This document shows, piece after piece, positions 29,263-37,654 of a DNA stretch of 64,000 bases; within the stretch, counting starts at the first letter, position 1, and each line of letters opens with the position of its first letter. The notes under the pieces were generated by a model. That model ran no database searches. It saw nothing but the letters and a program-made list of their open reading frames with translations, and was not told where the DNA came from. Source of the DNA: Endomicrobiales bacterium (GTDB lineage Bacteria; Elusimicrobiota; Endomicrobiia; Endomicrobiales; JAFGGC01); the NCBI GenBank assembly GCA_016930715.1, contig JAFGGC010000013.1, positions 71,796-135,795 of the forward strand, written 5' to 3'. Made by a program: the position numbers and the translations under genes.

Positions 29263-30036
29263 ATGGAATTCAAACTATTAATTGCAGGCGCGGTACTTTT
29301 CGTGGTGGCCCAGGTCCTCAGGTTAGTCAAACCGAGGATGCAGGAAACCAGGTTCAAAAGGATCTTCAACGAAATACACGAGTGGATAGAAACGGGCTGG
29401 TCGGCCGTGCTTCTCGCGGCGTTTCTGATGTATTTCTTCATACAGGCGTTCAAGATACCTTCCGGTAGCATGAGGACGACGCTCCTTGAGGGCGATCACC
29501 TTTTCGTCAACAAGTTCATATACGGTTTTCACCTACCCCTTTCCGACGGCAAGAGGTTTTGGCCGCTCAAAGATGTCAAAAGAGGGGACATAGTCGTTTT
29601 CAGGTGCCCGCCGCTCGCGCTTACTCAGGCCGAGCGCGAAGACAAGATAGACAAGGACTTTATCAAAAGATGCGTGGCCGTCGGAGGGGACAGGGTCCTG
29701 ATAAAGGACAAGAAGCTTTACGTGAACGGCGAGTTTGTCGTTGAACCGCACGCGAGCTACTCCGAGAGCGTAGTTTATCCCTACGTGAAGCTGTTCCCCA
29801 CTAACGAGGAGTACCAGCGCGCGTGGGAGAAGGGCAAGTTCGAGGAACTCCCTGCCGCCGCGTTCAGGGACAATTTCGGGCCCGTGACGGTGCCGCCGGG
29901 CCATTATATGGTAATGGGCGACAATAGGGACCGCTCTTTCGATTCCAGGTTCTGGGGTCCGCTGCCCGATAAATACCTTAAAGGCAGGGCGCTTTTTCTC
30001 TACTGGCCGGTCAACAGAATGCGTCTGATAAAATAA
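29263..30036 (+). CDS. lepB: Signal peptidase I
   Basis: A 257-residue membrane protease that releases Sec- and Tat-exported proteins. Two hydrophobic segments lie near residues 1-20 and 47-65. The nucleophile is in FKIPSGSMRTTL (Ser at about residue 70) and the general-base Lys is in DKDFIKRCVAVGGD (about 126-139). The C-terminal VMGDNRDRSFDSRFWG box is intact. It probably belongs with lepA. Confidence 0.95.
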   Translation: MEFKLLIAGAVLFVVAQVLRLVKPRMQETRFKRIFNEIHEWIETGWSAVLLAAFLMYFFIQAFKIPSGSMRTTLLEGDHLFVNKFIYGFHLPLSDGKRFWPLKDVKRGDIVVFRCPPLALTQAEREDKIDKDFIKRCVAVGGDRVLIKDKKLYVNGEFVVEPHASYSESVVYPYVKLFPTNEEYQRAWEKGKFEELPAAAFRDNFGPVTVPPGHYMVMGDNRDRSFDSRFWGPLPDKYLKGRALFLYWPVNRMRLIK

Positions 30037-30044
30037 GGAATTTT

Positions 30045-30060
30045 TGTGACGCAAATCACA
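30045..30060. promoter_or_regulatory. CRP/FNR- or Rex-type operator (perfect TGTGA-N6-TCACA)
   Basis: TGTGA at 30045-30049 and TCACA at 30056-30060 form a perfect inverted repeat with a 6-base spacer, extended on the left to TTGTGA. It is centred about 54 bases upstream of the start site predicted from the promoter at 30072-30100. CRP-family and Rex operators both have this form. rex is encoded in this window; no CRP-family gene is. Confidence 0.6.
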
Positions 30061-30071
30061 CGCGATGTTTA

Positions 30072-30100
30072 TTGACAAGGACCGGCTGTTATATTATAAT
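30072..30100 (+). promoter_or_regulatory. Full-consensus sigma70 promoter of the FecR-domain gene
   Basis: TTGACA at 30072-30077 and TATAAT at 30095-30100 with a 17-base spacer match consensus at every position. The ATG at 30131 lies about 25 bases after the expected start site. This is the strongest promoter-like sequence I see in the window. Confidence 0.85.
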
Positions 30101-30130
30101 GAAGGTGAAAGAGCTACAAGGAGGTCCGTC

Positions 30131-31705
30131 ATGCGTAAAATATCCTTAATACTTATTGCGTCGTTGTTTATAGCGTCTGTTTCCCTCGCTGATACGAGGA
30201 TAACCTTCGTGTCGGGTTCGGTCAACGCCTTCCACAAGGGCCAGTGGGTAGAAGCGAAATCCGGGATGTCACTTGACGCAAAGGACAAGGTTAAAACGGT
30301 TTCGGGGAGCAAGGCCGCGCTGGTAGTCGATGAGCAGACCAGGATATGGGTGAGCCAGAACTCCGAGATGGAGGTTTCAGAGTCGAGCGGCGGGGGCAAT
30401 GTTTTCGGGCTTTTGCTCGGAAAAATCAGGGCGAAAGTGAAACTGCTTGCGGGCAGGAAGTTCAGCGTCAAGACGCCCGTTGCCGTGGCTTCAGTGAGAG
30501 GCACGGATTTTGATATAGATTCAGAAGGGAAATTGAACGTTTTTGGCGGTATGGTGGGATATTCCGGCGCCGACGGTCAGGGAAAGGACGTCGGAGAGGG
30601 CCAGACTTCGCAGGTCGGAGATGACGGCAAACCGACCGAACCCCGCGACATGACGCCGGAAGAAAAGCAGAACGCGGAAAACGAATGGCAGGGCTTCGGC
30701 GACATAGGCGACCAAGGCAAGGGCGACCAGGAAGACAAGAAAGCCGAAAAGGAAGCGTTCAACAAGGAGATGGAGCGCCTCAGGCACGAGCTCCTTGTCA
30801 TAGTCGAACAGATTAAGAACGATCTCGCGCAGACTAGAGAGCTTACCAACGAAATAAAGGAATCCGATTTTTCGACCGGAAGAACGCTCCGCGACGTGCA
30901 CGGCAACGTGGTGAGGGTCGAACAGCACGTCTTGAGGCCCGATAACCACACTCTTGAGTTTTTAAACCTGACAAAGCGCGCCGAATACTCGTATTCCGAC
31001 AGGCAGAAATGGGGTTTCACCGTCCCGGCCGGCTCAAGGCTTGACATGGTCTCCGTGAAAATGAAGATGAACATGAGCCTTCCCGACCAGATAACCGACT
31101 GGCCTTCGTACATTTCCTCAAAAGGCGACGACATGCACCCGGACAGCGTTAACGTCAAGATGAGCAACATGAAGGACGAGATGGAGTTCACCGGCGAATG
31201 GCGCCTCAAAGGCCAGCCTGACGAAAAGGGGAACGCGCTTGAGGACGACAGGCTCGTGTTCGATTCCTACATAAACGGATGGAAGGTTGACGAGACGTAT
31301 GACGCGGAACTGGACCCGACGGCAGTATATAAGGAAGGCCAGGACTATCCGAAAGAAGGAGAGGAACCCGAAGAGCTGTTCTTCTGGAGCATTTCGCCCC
31401 AGCTCAAGATCACGAAGGACGGCATGCCGGACAAATACGTGAGGCTGTTTACTGAAGGCTACGTCATAAACAATGACGGCAACGTCCTGCGCATGAGGGA
31501 TTTCACGTCGACTTCCGAAGACCCCTTCACCGTGTTCAAGAAAGTGGCGGGTGAGCAGATAATCTTCTGCAGGGAGATAAACGGAACGGATTTCTTCGTT
31601 AAAGGCAATCTCGACATAGTTACCACTCCCGATATGATGATAGCGGTAGTGCAGAAGCTGGGGACCCAGATAGGCGAGCTGAGCAAGTCTTCTTCGGACG
31701 ATTGA
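30131..31705 (+). CDS. FecR-domain envelope protein with coiled coil
   Basis: A 524-residue secreted protein. A signal peptide (about 1-20) precedes a FecR-type domain (about 22-150): VSGSVNAFHKGQWVEAKSG, VSQNSEMEV and the closing TPVAVASVRGTDFDID block. A charged, Glu/Lys-rich coiled coil (about 185-245) follows, then a C-terminal region of about 270 residues I do not recognise. The start is ATG 30131, 6 bases after AGGAGG at 30119-30124. No sigma-regulator partner or anti-sigma domain is visible, so the FecR module is probably structural. It heads a three-gene envelope module. Confidence 0.8.
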   Translation: MRKISLILIASLFIASVSLADTRITFVSGSVNAFHKGQWVEAKSGMSLDAKDKVKTVSGSKAALVVDEQTRIWVSQNSEMEVSESSGGGNVFGLLLGKIRAKVKLLAGRKFSVKTPVAVASVRGTDFDIDSEGKLNVFGGMVGYSGADGQGKDVGEGQTSQVGDDGKPTEPRDMTPEEKQNAENEWQGFGDIGDQGKGDQEDKKAEKEAFNKEMERLRHELLVIVEQIKNDLAQTRELTNEIKESDFSTGRTLRDVHGNVVRVEQHVLRPDNHTLEFLNLTKRAEYSYSDRQKWGFTVPAGSRLDMVSVKMKMNMSLPDQITDWPSYISSKGDDMHPDSVNVKMSNMKDEMEFTGEWRLKGQPDEKGNALEDDRLVFDSYINGWKVDETYDAELDPTAVYKEGQDYPKEGEEPEELFFWSISPQLKITKDGMPDKYVRLFTEGYVINNDGNVLRMRDFTSTSEDPFTVFKKVAGEQIIFCREINGTDFFVKGNLDIVTTPDMMIAVVQKLGTQIGELSKSSSDD

Positions 31706-31727
31706 GGGTGTTTGCATGCATTTTGGG

Positions 31728-31760
31728 AAAAACCGCAAAATCCTTTTTTGCGGTTTTTTT
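31728..31760 (+). terminator. Intrinsic terminator after the FecR-domain gene
   Basis: A 13-bp stem with a small loop: left arm 31728-31740, right arm 31746-31758 with core CCGC/GCGG flanked by A/T pairs, ending in a run of T. The A/T-rich flanks could work in both directions. The next promoter starts at 31762. Confidence 0.85.
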
Positions 31761-31761
31761 A

Positions 31762-31790
31762 TTGACAAGTATGGCGATATTTTGTATTTA
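31762..31790 (+). promoter_or_regulatory. Predicted promoter of the beta-barrel gene
   Basis: TTGACA at 31762-31767, a 17-base spacer and TATTTA at 31785-31790. It lies immediately after the terminator of the previous gene and 30 bases before the ATG at 31820, so the barrel and lipoprotein genes have their own transcription start. Confidence 0.7.
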
Positions 31791-31819
31791 AGATTCGAGA
31801 GAACCGAAAGGAGAAAGGC

Positions 31820-32686
31820 ATGAGAAAACTGTCGTTGTTTTTTTGTATTTTATTAGCATTTCCCGCAGCCGCCTTACCGGAACCGCTTTTGCTCGAGCAG
31901 GCGCAGAACCTCATCGGCCCTGACACTCTTGAGGCCGGCGTCCAGTCCGTCGAGTATTCTAACGACGTAACAAGTCTGGTGGACAATTCCGGAAACGAAG
32001 TATGGAAATGGACGTACACCGCGATGACCATACCGGTTTTCGCGAGATACGCCTTCAACCCGCTCACTGAAGGTTTCGTTAGCATACCTTATCAAACGCT
32101 CGCGTCGAAGACCGAGCAGTCCGGAGGTTCTTCTTCTTCGGACAGCGACTCTGGGCTTGCCGATCCCCTCTTCGGGGTCAAGTACCTGGTGATGGACGAA
32201 GAAATAAAGATTGCCGTGGGCACCGGCCTGACCGTGCCCATTGGAAAAACAAGCGATAAATTCCCGGTGAGTTTCAAAAAGGGCGTCGACTTGAAACCAA
32301 CGTTCGTCCTGAGCAGGCCCGTCAACAACGGCATGATGCACGTCAATATTTCATACAGAATGACCGGCGAGTTCGAGGACGGGACGTCGCAAAAGACGAA
32401 GCACGACCCCGGCGATATAGTGTCGATAGGCGCGGGGTACGAGTATCCTTACGGAGCCCTTGACCTAATAGGTGAACTTTATTTTAAAAGCTTTTCGGAA
32501 TCCAAGATCGCAGGAACCGCGCAGTCAGGGTCGTCTGGCACGCAGAGCGAAATGGCCGTGGGATGCAACTATTATTCCGGGGACATTAAAATGAAGTTCG
32601 GCCTCGTGCTGTCGCTCGGCGAGGAAAAATACCGCGTTTTCGACTATAAAATACTGGCCGGCATAACCTATCTGGTTCAGATATAG
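31820..32686 (+). CDS. Predicted outer-membrane beta-barrel protein
   Basis: A 288-residue protein with a signal peptide (about 1-20, LSLFFCILLAFPAAALP). The remainder alternates short amphipathic strands and ends in an aromatic-free but hydrophobic VQI. GLADPLFGVKYLVMDEEIKIAVGTGLTVPIG (about 110-140, in part) resembles the transporter-like barrel family annotated as phenol/MetA-pathway outer-membrane proteins. A Ser-rich loop lies near 100-108. Substrate unknown. It is followed by a predicted lipoprotein 17 bases downstream, with GGAGG between. Confidence 0.65.
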   Translation: MRKLSLFFCILLAFPAAALPEPLLLEQAQNLIGPDTLEAGVQSVEYSNDVTSLVDNSGNEVWKWTYTAMTIPVFARYAFNPLTEGFVSIPYQTLASKTEQSGGSSSSDSDSGLADPLFGVKYLVMDEEIKIAVGTGLTVPIGKTSDKFPVSFKKGVDLKPTFVLSRPVNNGMMHVNISYRMTGEFEDGTSQKTKHDPGDIVSIGAGYEYPYGALDLIGELYFKSFSESKIAGTAQSGSSGTQSEMAVGCNYYSGDIKMKFGLVLSLGEEKYRVFDYKILAGITYLVQI

Positions 32687-32703
32687 GAAGGAGGAGAAAT
32701 ATA

Positions 32704-33579
32704 ATGAAAAAAATAATCTATTTCATGATGGCTGTTTCGGTCATGGGTGCCTCGGCCGGCTGCGGCGACAACAAAACCAAGGAAAAACTGCTCGGGACCA
32801 CCGTTTATAACAGCTCGGGTTCGGGTGGCGGAACGACCGTTACCTCCACGCCCGAAGAGAGCACCGCCGACATGTCCGCCGATTCGGCCACGATGACAAC
32901 GCTTGCCGGACAGGGAGGGGCGTCCGCTTTTCTTGCGCCGGGAGTAAACGGCGCGTTCGCTCGGGCCTATCAGGCGAGCAAAGTGCCAACGGGACTGACC
33001 GGTCCCGACGCGGACGGCTATTACACGTATTCCGGATTTTCCGACAGCACTATGAAGATAAGGTTCCAGAAAGCCGACGGTTCGGCGGTAAATTTCAACA
33101 CGAATCCGGCCGACATGGCGAACCTGGCCAGGGTACGTGTCAGGTTGACCTCTAATTATTCTTTCGGCAATTTCAGCGGGGATTTCACGATGTTCGTGAC
33201 GACGAACACGACCGAGATGACGATCGAGTCGGGAACCATAACCCTTTCGAACGATCCCGGCGGTCTCGGAGGGTTTACGGCGACAATCAGCAACATGGTG
33301 TTAGAGATGGTGGGATCGGGCGCCTCGACGTATGGCTTGCCGAAACAGGGCTCTATGACGATAACCTCGACCCTGGGAACCTACACCGGAACTGGGACCT
33401 ATTCCAAATCCGGGACGAATTACTTATACACGGGTGACATAAGCGCGTTCGGCAGCAAGGTGGCGGAGGTTCACCTTACATACAGTTCAACGCTCGGCAA
33501 CTACACCGGTTACTGGGTGAATACCGTCACGAACGACGGCATACAGCACCAGATAACCGGTAACATAAGCAGGAACTAA
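32704..33579 (+). CDS. Predicted lipoprotein, Gly/Ser/Thr-rich, unknown function
   Basis: A 291-residue protein whose signal peptide ends SAGC (Cys about residue 20), a lipobox with Ser rather than Leu at -3. A linker rich in Ser, Gly, Thr and Glu follows, then beta-rich repeats with many T-G-T/Y motifs and the endings GNYTGYW and QITGNISRN. No enzyme motif is seen. Together with the upstream barrel and FecR genes it forms an envelope module. I do not recognise the family. Confidence 0.65.
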   Translation: MKKIIYFMMAVSVMGASAGCGDNKTKEKLLGTTVYNSSGSGGGTTVTSTPEESTADMSADSATMTTLAGQGGASAFLAPGVNGAFARAYQASKVPTGLTGPDADGYYTYSGFSDSTMKIRFQKADGSAVNFNTNPADMANLARVRVRLTSNYSFGNFSGDFTMFVTTNTTEMTIESGTITLSNDPGGLGGFTATISNMVLEMVGSGASTYGLPKQGSMTITSTLGTYTGTGTYSKSGTNYLYTGDISAFGSKVAEVHLTYSSTLGNYTGYWVNTVTNDGIQHQITGNISRN

Positions 33580-33602
33580 ACGAAGCTTTGCGTTTTATAG
33601 AA

Positions 33603-33636
33603 GGAGGCGGCTTGATTGATAAGCCGCCTCCTTTTT
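33603..33636 (+). terminator. Strong intrinsic terminator after the lipoprotein gene
   Basis: A perfect 11-bp stem: GGAGGCGGCTT at 33603-33613 pairs with AAGCCGCCTCC at 33621-33631 around a 7-base loop, followed by five T. It closes the envelope module. Confidence 0.95.
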
Positions 33637-33638
33637 AC

Positions 33639-33667
33639 TTGTTGCGCGTGAAAAAAAATGGTAAAAT
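33639..33667 (+). promoter_or_regulatory. Predicted promoter of the nadC-birA-rex operon
   Basis: TTGTTG at 33639-33644 and TAAAAT at 33662-33667 with a 17-base spacer and an extended -10 (TGG). It starts just past the terminator and lies 37 bases before the nadC ATG. Confidence 0.65.
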
Positions 33668-33703
33668 TAACACGTTGAAATTACAGGATAAATTTGATAT
33701 TCT

Positions 33704-34549
33704 ATGTCACCGATAAACAGGCTGATCAGGCAGGTATTGAAGGAAGACGAGGCTTTTAACGACGTTACGACCGGCGCCGTTAAACGCGCCGGAGAGGATG
33801 TGGCCGGTGTTTTTATCGCTAAAAAACCCGGAGTCATATGCGGCCTTTCGGTGGCGCACAGGGTGTTCAAGATAGTCGATAAAGCCTGCGTGTTCAGGCC
33901 TCTTTTGAAGGACGGCGCAAAAGTTAAAAAGGGGAGGCTGATAGCCGAAGTGAAGGGGCCTCTCAGGGCCGTCCTGGCGGCCGAGAGGACCGCGCTGAAT
34001 TTTTTGGGACGCCTGTCGGGAATAGCCACGCTGACGCGCAGGTTCGTCAAGAGGATACGCGGCACAAAGGCGATGATATACGATACCAGGAAAACAACCC
34101 CTGGCTTGAGGGATCTTGAAAAATACGCGGTTCTTTGCGGCGGCGGTAAGAACCACAGGATGAGCCTTAGGGACATGGCGCTTTTCAAGGACAACCACCT
34201 GAAACTGATCGATAATCTCAAGAAAACGGTATCAAGGCTCAAAAAAGAAAATCCGGGTCTTGTTGTGGAAATAGAATGCGAGAACATGCTTCAGGTCAGG
34301 CAGGCGGTCGAAGCCGGCGCCGACATCGTTATGCTCGATAACATGGGTATAGCGACGATGAAAAGGGCCATAAGGCTCGTCCGCGGGTTCAGGAAGAAGT
34401 CAAAGAATGATCTTCCGCATATCGAAGTATCGGGCGGCGTGAACCTCGGTTCGGTGAGGGAATTCGCTAAGCTCGGGGTTGACAGGATATCCACCGGCAG
34501 CATAACCCATTCCGCGCCGGCTCTGGACATTAGCATGGAGCTGCAGTGA
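33704..34549 (+). CDS. nadC: Nicotinate-nucleotide pyrophosphorylase (carboxylating)
   Basis: NadC converts quinolinate and PRPP to nicotinate mononucleotide in NAD synthesis. The 281-residue protein has DVTTGAV at the N-terminus (about 19-25), ERTALNFLGRLSGIAT (about 94-109), YDTRKTTPGLRDLEKYAV (about 126-143), GGGKNHRMSL (about 146-155) and KDNHL, all active-site blocks. nadA and nadB are not adjacent. The stop overlaps birA as TGATG. Confidence 0.97.
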   Translation: MSPINRLIRQVLKEDEAFNDVTTGAVKRAGEDVAGVFIAKKPGVICGLSVAHRVFKIVDKACVFRPLLKDGAKVKKGRLIAEVKGPLRAVLAAERTALNFLGRLSGIATLTRRFVKRIRGTKAMIYDTRKTTPGLRDLEKYAVLCGGGKNHRMSLRDMALFKDNHLKLIDNLKKTVSRLKKENPGLVVEIECENMLQVRQAVEAGADIVMLDNMGIATMKRAIRLVRGFRKKSKNDLPHIEVSGGVNLGSVREFAKLGVDRISTGSITHSAPALDISMELQ

Positions 34550-35502
34550 TGGATATAGAGGGAATATTGAGCAGCAGTGAGTTCCGTTCGGGCGAAGCCA
34601 TAGCCGAAAAGGCAGGAATATCGCGCGCGGCGGTGCACAAGAAGATAAAGAAACTGCGCGCCTTGGGGTATAATATCATCGGCGAGCGCAAACTCGGCTA
34701 CAAGCTTGTATCCGCGCCCGACAGACTGGACCCGAACGCCATTAAACGTGTTCTGTCAAGGAAAAACCTTGCGGATTATGATATAATCTTCAATGAGAAG
34801 CTCGGTTCGACACAGACCGAGGCCAAGCTTTCCGCGGACTCCGGCGCCGAGGATAAAACGATTTTTTTGTGCGAAGAGCAGTCGTCGGGTTACGGTAGGC
34901 TTAAAAGGGAATGGTTTTCGGGCAGAGGAGGGTTGTGGTTTTCAGTGGTCCTCAGGCCCGGGATAAGGCCTGAAGCGGCACCGCACTTGAATTTTGTCGC
35001 ATCGATGGCCGTTGTCCGAGCGGTTAAACGCATCTTTTGCGTTGACTGCCGGATCAAGTGGCCTAACGACGTGTTGACCCGTGACGGGAAAAAACTCTGC
35101 GGCATATTGACCGAGCTGTCTTCCGAGATAGGCAGGCTCAACTGGGCCGTTGTAGGCATAGGGTTCAACGTCAACAATGAGATTCCGGGAAGGCTGAAAG
35201 GCATTGCGTCGTCCCTTTCTGACCATACGGGCGCAATTATTGACAGGCAGGAGCTTTTTTGCGGTATAATCGCCGAGTTTGACAGTTTATATTCGATGTA
35301 TCTCAAAGAAGGTTTCGGCGGACTTGAGGGCGAATACAACAGGAGCTCGATAATGAACGGCCGCCGGGTCGCGGTTGAGTACGGCGGAACCGTGCTCAAA
35401 GGTTTTGTGAAAGGCATAGACAAAGAAGGTTTCCTTGTTTTAAAAACCGAAGAAGGCGGAATCAAAAAAGTGATCGCCGGCGACGTTAGGGTCTTAGAAT
35501 AG
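34549..35502 (+). CDS. birA: Biotin protein ligase with N-terminal HTH (BirA, bifunctional)
   Basis: 317 residues. The first 60 form a winged helix (ISRAAVHKKIKKLRALGY), so it may repress biotin genes as well as biotinylate carriers. The ligase domain has EQSSGYGRLKREWFSG (about 108-123; the usual G-R-G-R-x-G-R is altered to G-Y-G-R-L-K-R), KWPNDVL (about 167-173) and KLCGILTE (about 178-185). Its expected substrate, the carrier AccB, is encoded at about 61 kb. ATG 34549 is preferred over GTG 34546 because GGAG lies 7 bases upstream. Confidence 0.92.
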   Translation: MDIEGILSSSEFRSGEAIAEKAGISRAAVHKKIKKLRALGYNIIGERKLGYKLVSAPDRLDPNAIKRVLSRKNLADYDIIFNEKLGSTQTEAKLSADSGAEDKTIFLCEEQSSGYGRLKREWFSGRGGLWFSVVLRPGIRPEAAPHLNFVASMAVVRAVKRIFCVDCRIKWPNDVLTRDGKKLCGILTELSSEIGRLNWAVVGIGFNVNNEIPGRLKGIASSLSDHTGAIIDRQELFCGIIAEFDSLYSMYLKEGFGGLEGEYNRSSIMNGRRVAVEYGGTVLKGFVKGIDKEGFLVLKTEEGGIKKVIAGDVRVLE

Positions 35503-35524
35503 CCGCCAAAAGGAGCCCTATAAG

Positions 35525-36367
35525 ATGAGTTTCAAAAATTCCATCGTATTGTTAAACCGGTCAGAAAAACATTTTACGGAATCGTTTTACTATCGAAGGG
35601 TGAAACTGGGCATTGACACGGCGATAGATGGTTCGGGTTACAACCTGGTCCAGGCGATGCAGGACAGCAGTCTCCCGGACAACGTTTCGGAGAAATGCGG
35701 CGTAGTATCGATCGCACCCCACGTCAACCACCAGTCGGTCGAGCTATTAAGAAAATCGAAAATGCCGTCGATTCTGATAAACTGCCGTTCTGAAGACATG
35801 AGCTGGGTCGACGTGGACAACGTGCGGGGAGCGATAACGATGACGGAATACCTCGTCGGATTAGGGCACAGGAATATACTGCTCGTAAACGGTTTCCCTG
35901 AAAGCCAGAACAGCATAGACCGGCAGAAAGGTTTCGTCGAAACCCTTCAAAGGCACAGCATTGAGTTCAATCCAAGGATGGTGATAAGCTGCGATTTCAG
36001 CGTGAGCCTTGCCTACGAAAGAATGAAGAATTTTCTCTCGCAGAACAAGAAAAGGGATTTTACCGCGATATTCTCGACCAACGACTACATGGCGGTCGGC
36101 ATAATCAGGGCTTTAACCGACGAGAACATAAAAGTCCCGGAAGACGTCGCCGTTGTGGGTTTTGACGACCTTGATTTCGCGTCGAATTTCTACATACCGC
36201 TTACGACTTACCGGCAGCCCTTTCCCAACATAGGTTTTGTCGCGACCAAGCTTCTGATGAAACAGATCGAAAACGGCAGGAGCGGGCCGCATCAGGTAGA
36301 ACTCATGGGCGAGCTGATCATCAGGGATTCCTGCGGGGCAAAGCTTAGAGTGGGGCAGGAACGTTAA
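35525..36367 (+). CDS. LacI/PurR-type ligand-binding domain without a DNA-binding domain
   Basis: A 280-residue protein aligned with the periplasmic-binding-protein-like sensor half of LacI regulators: VDVDNVRGAITMTEYLVGLGHRNILLV (about 96-122, in part), FSTNDYMAVGIIRAL (about 179-193), VPEDVAVVGFDDLDFASNF (about 200-218) and the PLTTYRQPFPNIG segment. A full LacI regulator carries about 60 more residues with an HTH and hinge; here the protein begins directly at the first strand. A clear GGAG site precedes ATG 35525. It probably senses a ligand and acts through a partner. Confidence 0.8.
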   Translation: MSFKNSIVLLNRSEKHFTESFYYRRVKLGIDTAIDGSGYNLVQAMQDSSLPDNVSEKCGVVSIAPHVNHQSVELLRKSKMPSILINCRSEDMSWVDVDNVRGAITMTEYLVGLGHRNILLVNGFPESQNSIDRQKGFVETLQRHSIEFNPRMVISCDFSVSLAYERMKNFLSQNKKRDFTAIFSTNDYMAVGIIRALTDENIKVPEDVAVVGFDDLDFASNFYIPLTTYRQPFPNIGFVATKLLMKQIENGRSGPHQVELMGELIIRDSCGAKLRVGQER

Positions 36368-36374
36368 ACATATT

Positions 36375-37013
36375 ATGGACGAAAATATTGCATGGCACCG
36401 CCAGGTTACGCTTGATAAACTTGCCGAAAAACTCACCAATAACAGGTTCAACGCGACAATCGCACGCGACGCCGCAGACGCAGCAAAAAAAATCCTTGAA
36501 CTGATACAGCCCTCAGAATCGGTGGCTTTGGGCGGCTCTCAGACCGTTAAAACGCTAAAGATCGCCGAGGCGCTTGACGACAGGAAGCAGAAGGTGATAC
36601 GGCCTCTGCCGGGCGCAAAATTCGACGATACCCTCAGGACAAGAAGGGAGGCGCTTCTTGCCGATGTCTATATCGCGAGCCCCAACGCGGTGACGATGGA
36701 CGGCAGTCTTGTTTTTGTGGACAAGATAGGCAACAGGGCGGCCGGCATGATGTTCGGCCCCAAGAAGGTCATCGCGGTAGCGGGTTTCAATAAGGTAGTT
36801 AACGGCGAAAACGACGCGCGGGAACGCGTGAAGAATACGGCGGGCCCCCTCAATGCCAAAAGGCTGAAACTCAAGACCCCCTGCGCGGCCTCGGGCGCGT
36901 GTTCGGACTGCGATTCGGAACAGAGGATCTGCAATATCTACGTGACGCTGAAAAAAAGACCGTCCTATACCGAATATCACGTCATACTTCTCCCCGAAGA
37001 CCTTGGTTACTAA
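36375..37013 (+). CDS. LUD-domain (LutC/YkgG-like) protein with a Cys cluster
   Basis: 212 residues. The LUD domain spans most of the protein: ESVALGGSQTVKTL (about 48-61), ADVYIASPNAVTMDGSLVFVD (about 97-117, in part), GNRAAGMMFGPKKVIAVAG. Near the C-terminus the pattern C-x5-C-x2-C-x5-C (residues about 172-187, in PCAASGACSDCDSEQRIC) suggests a metal site. LutC homologues take part in lactate oxidation to pyruvate with LutA and LutB, which are absent here. It lies two bases before rex. Confidence 0.85.
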   Translation: MDENIAWHRQVTLDKLAEKLTNNRFNATIARDAADAAKKILELIQPSESVALGGSQTVKTLKIAEALDDRKQKVIRPLPGAKFDDTLRTRREALLADVYIASPNAVTMDGSLVFVDKIGNRAAGMMFGPKKVIAVAGFNKVVNGENDARERVKNTAGPLNAKRLKLKTPCAASGACSDCDSEQRICNIYVTLKKRPSYTEYHVILLPEDLGY

Positions 37014-37015
37014 AA

Positions 37016-37654
37016 ATGACAAGAGAACCGAAAAAAATATCGATGAAGGTCGTGCCCAGGCTTTCACAGTATTACAGGATTATTTACGACAGAGACTCAA
37101 AGGACATGGTTTCCTCGAACGACCTTTCCGTGGCGACAGGTTTCACGGCGGCGCAGGTAAGAAAGGACCTTACCTATTTCGGGCAGTTCGGATATCCCGG
37201 GAAAGGGTATAATGTCGGCGAGCTCAAGGGCTCCCTCAAAAGAATACTCGGGCTTGACAGGAGATGGAGGGTGGCGATCATCGGCACCGGGAACCTCGGC
37301 ATGGCGCTGCTGGGTTACAGGGGCTTCAGGGAGCAGGGGTTTGAGATCGTCGCGGCTTTCGATTTCGACAAAAGAAAGACAGGACGCGTGATAAACGGCG
37401 TAAAGGTTTTCGATATAGGCCAGCTTCGCCGGGTACTGGAGAAAAACGGCATAAACATGGCACTGCTTACCATTCCCAGAAACTCCGCCCAGAATACCGC
37501 CGACGAACTCGTGAAATGCGGCATCAAGGCGATACTCAATTTCGCGCCGGTAAACCTGAAGCTGCCTTCGGGCGTCAAGGCAAGGAACATAGATATGTCC
37601 ATGGAGCTTGAGAGCCTGTCGTTTCTTTCGGTACAGAACGGGGAGCAGGAATGA
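37016..37654 (+). CDS. rex: Redox-sensing transcriptional repressor Rex
   Basis: A 212-residue repressor that senses NADH/NAD+. The N-terminal winged helix (about 1-75) includes SNDLSVATGFTAAQVRKDL and the FGQFGYPGKGY segment. The Rossmann domain has IGTGNLGMALL (about 86-96) and a domain-swap C-terminal helix. The start is ATG 37016; the frame is open further upstream inside the LUD gene but the family starts here. NAD synthesis (nadC) and the LUD protein in the same operon support a redox theme. Confidence 0.94.
   Translation: MTREPKKISMKVVPRLSQYYRIIYDRDSKDMVSSNDLSVATGFTAAQVRKDLTYFGQFGYPGKGYNVGELKGSLKRILGLDRRWRVAIIGTGNLGMALLGYRGFREQGFEIVAAFDFDKRKTGRVINGVKVFDIGQLRRVLEKNGINMALLTIPRNSAQNTADELVKCGIKAILNFAPVNLKLPSGVKARNIDMSMELESLSFLSVQNGEQE

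Noticed and set aside
32704-33579. Phage tail or adhesin fibre
   Set aside because: The Gly/Ser/Thr composition suggested it, but there is a lipobox and no phage genes nearby.
36899-37015. Longer N-terminus of Rex
   Set aside because: It reads inside the LUD gene in another frame; the winged helix starts right after ATG 37016.
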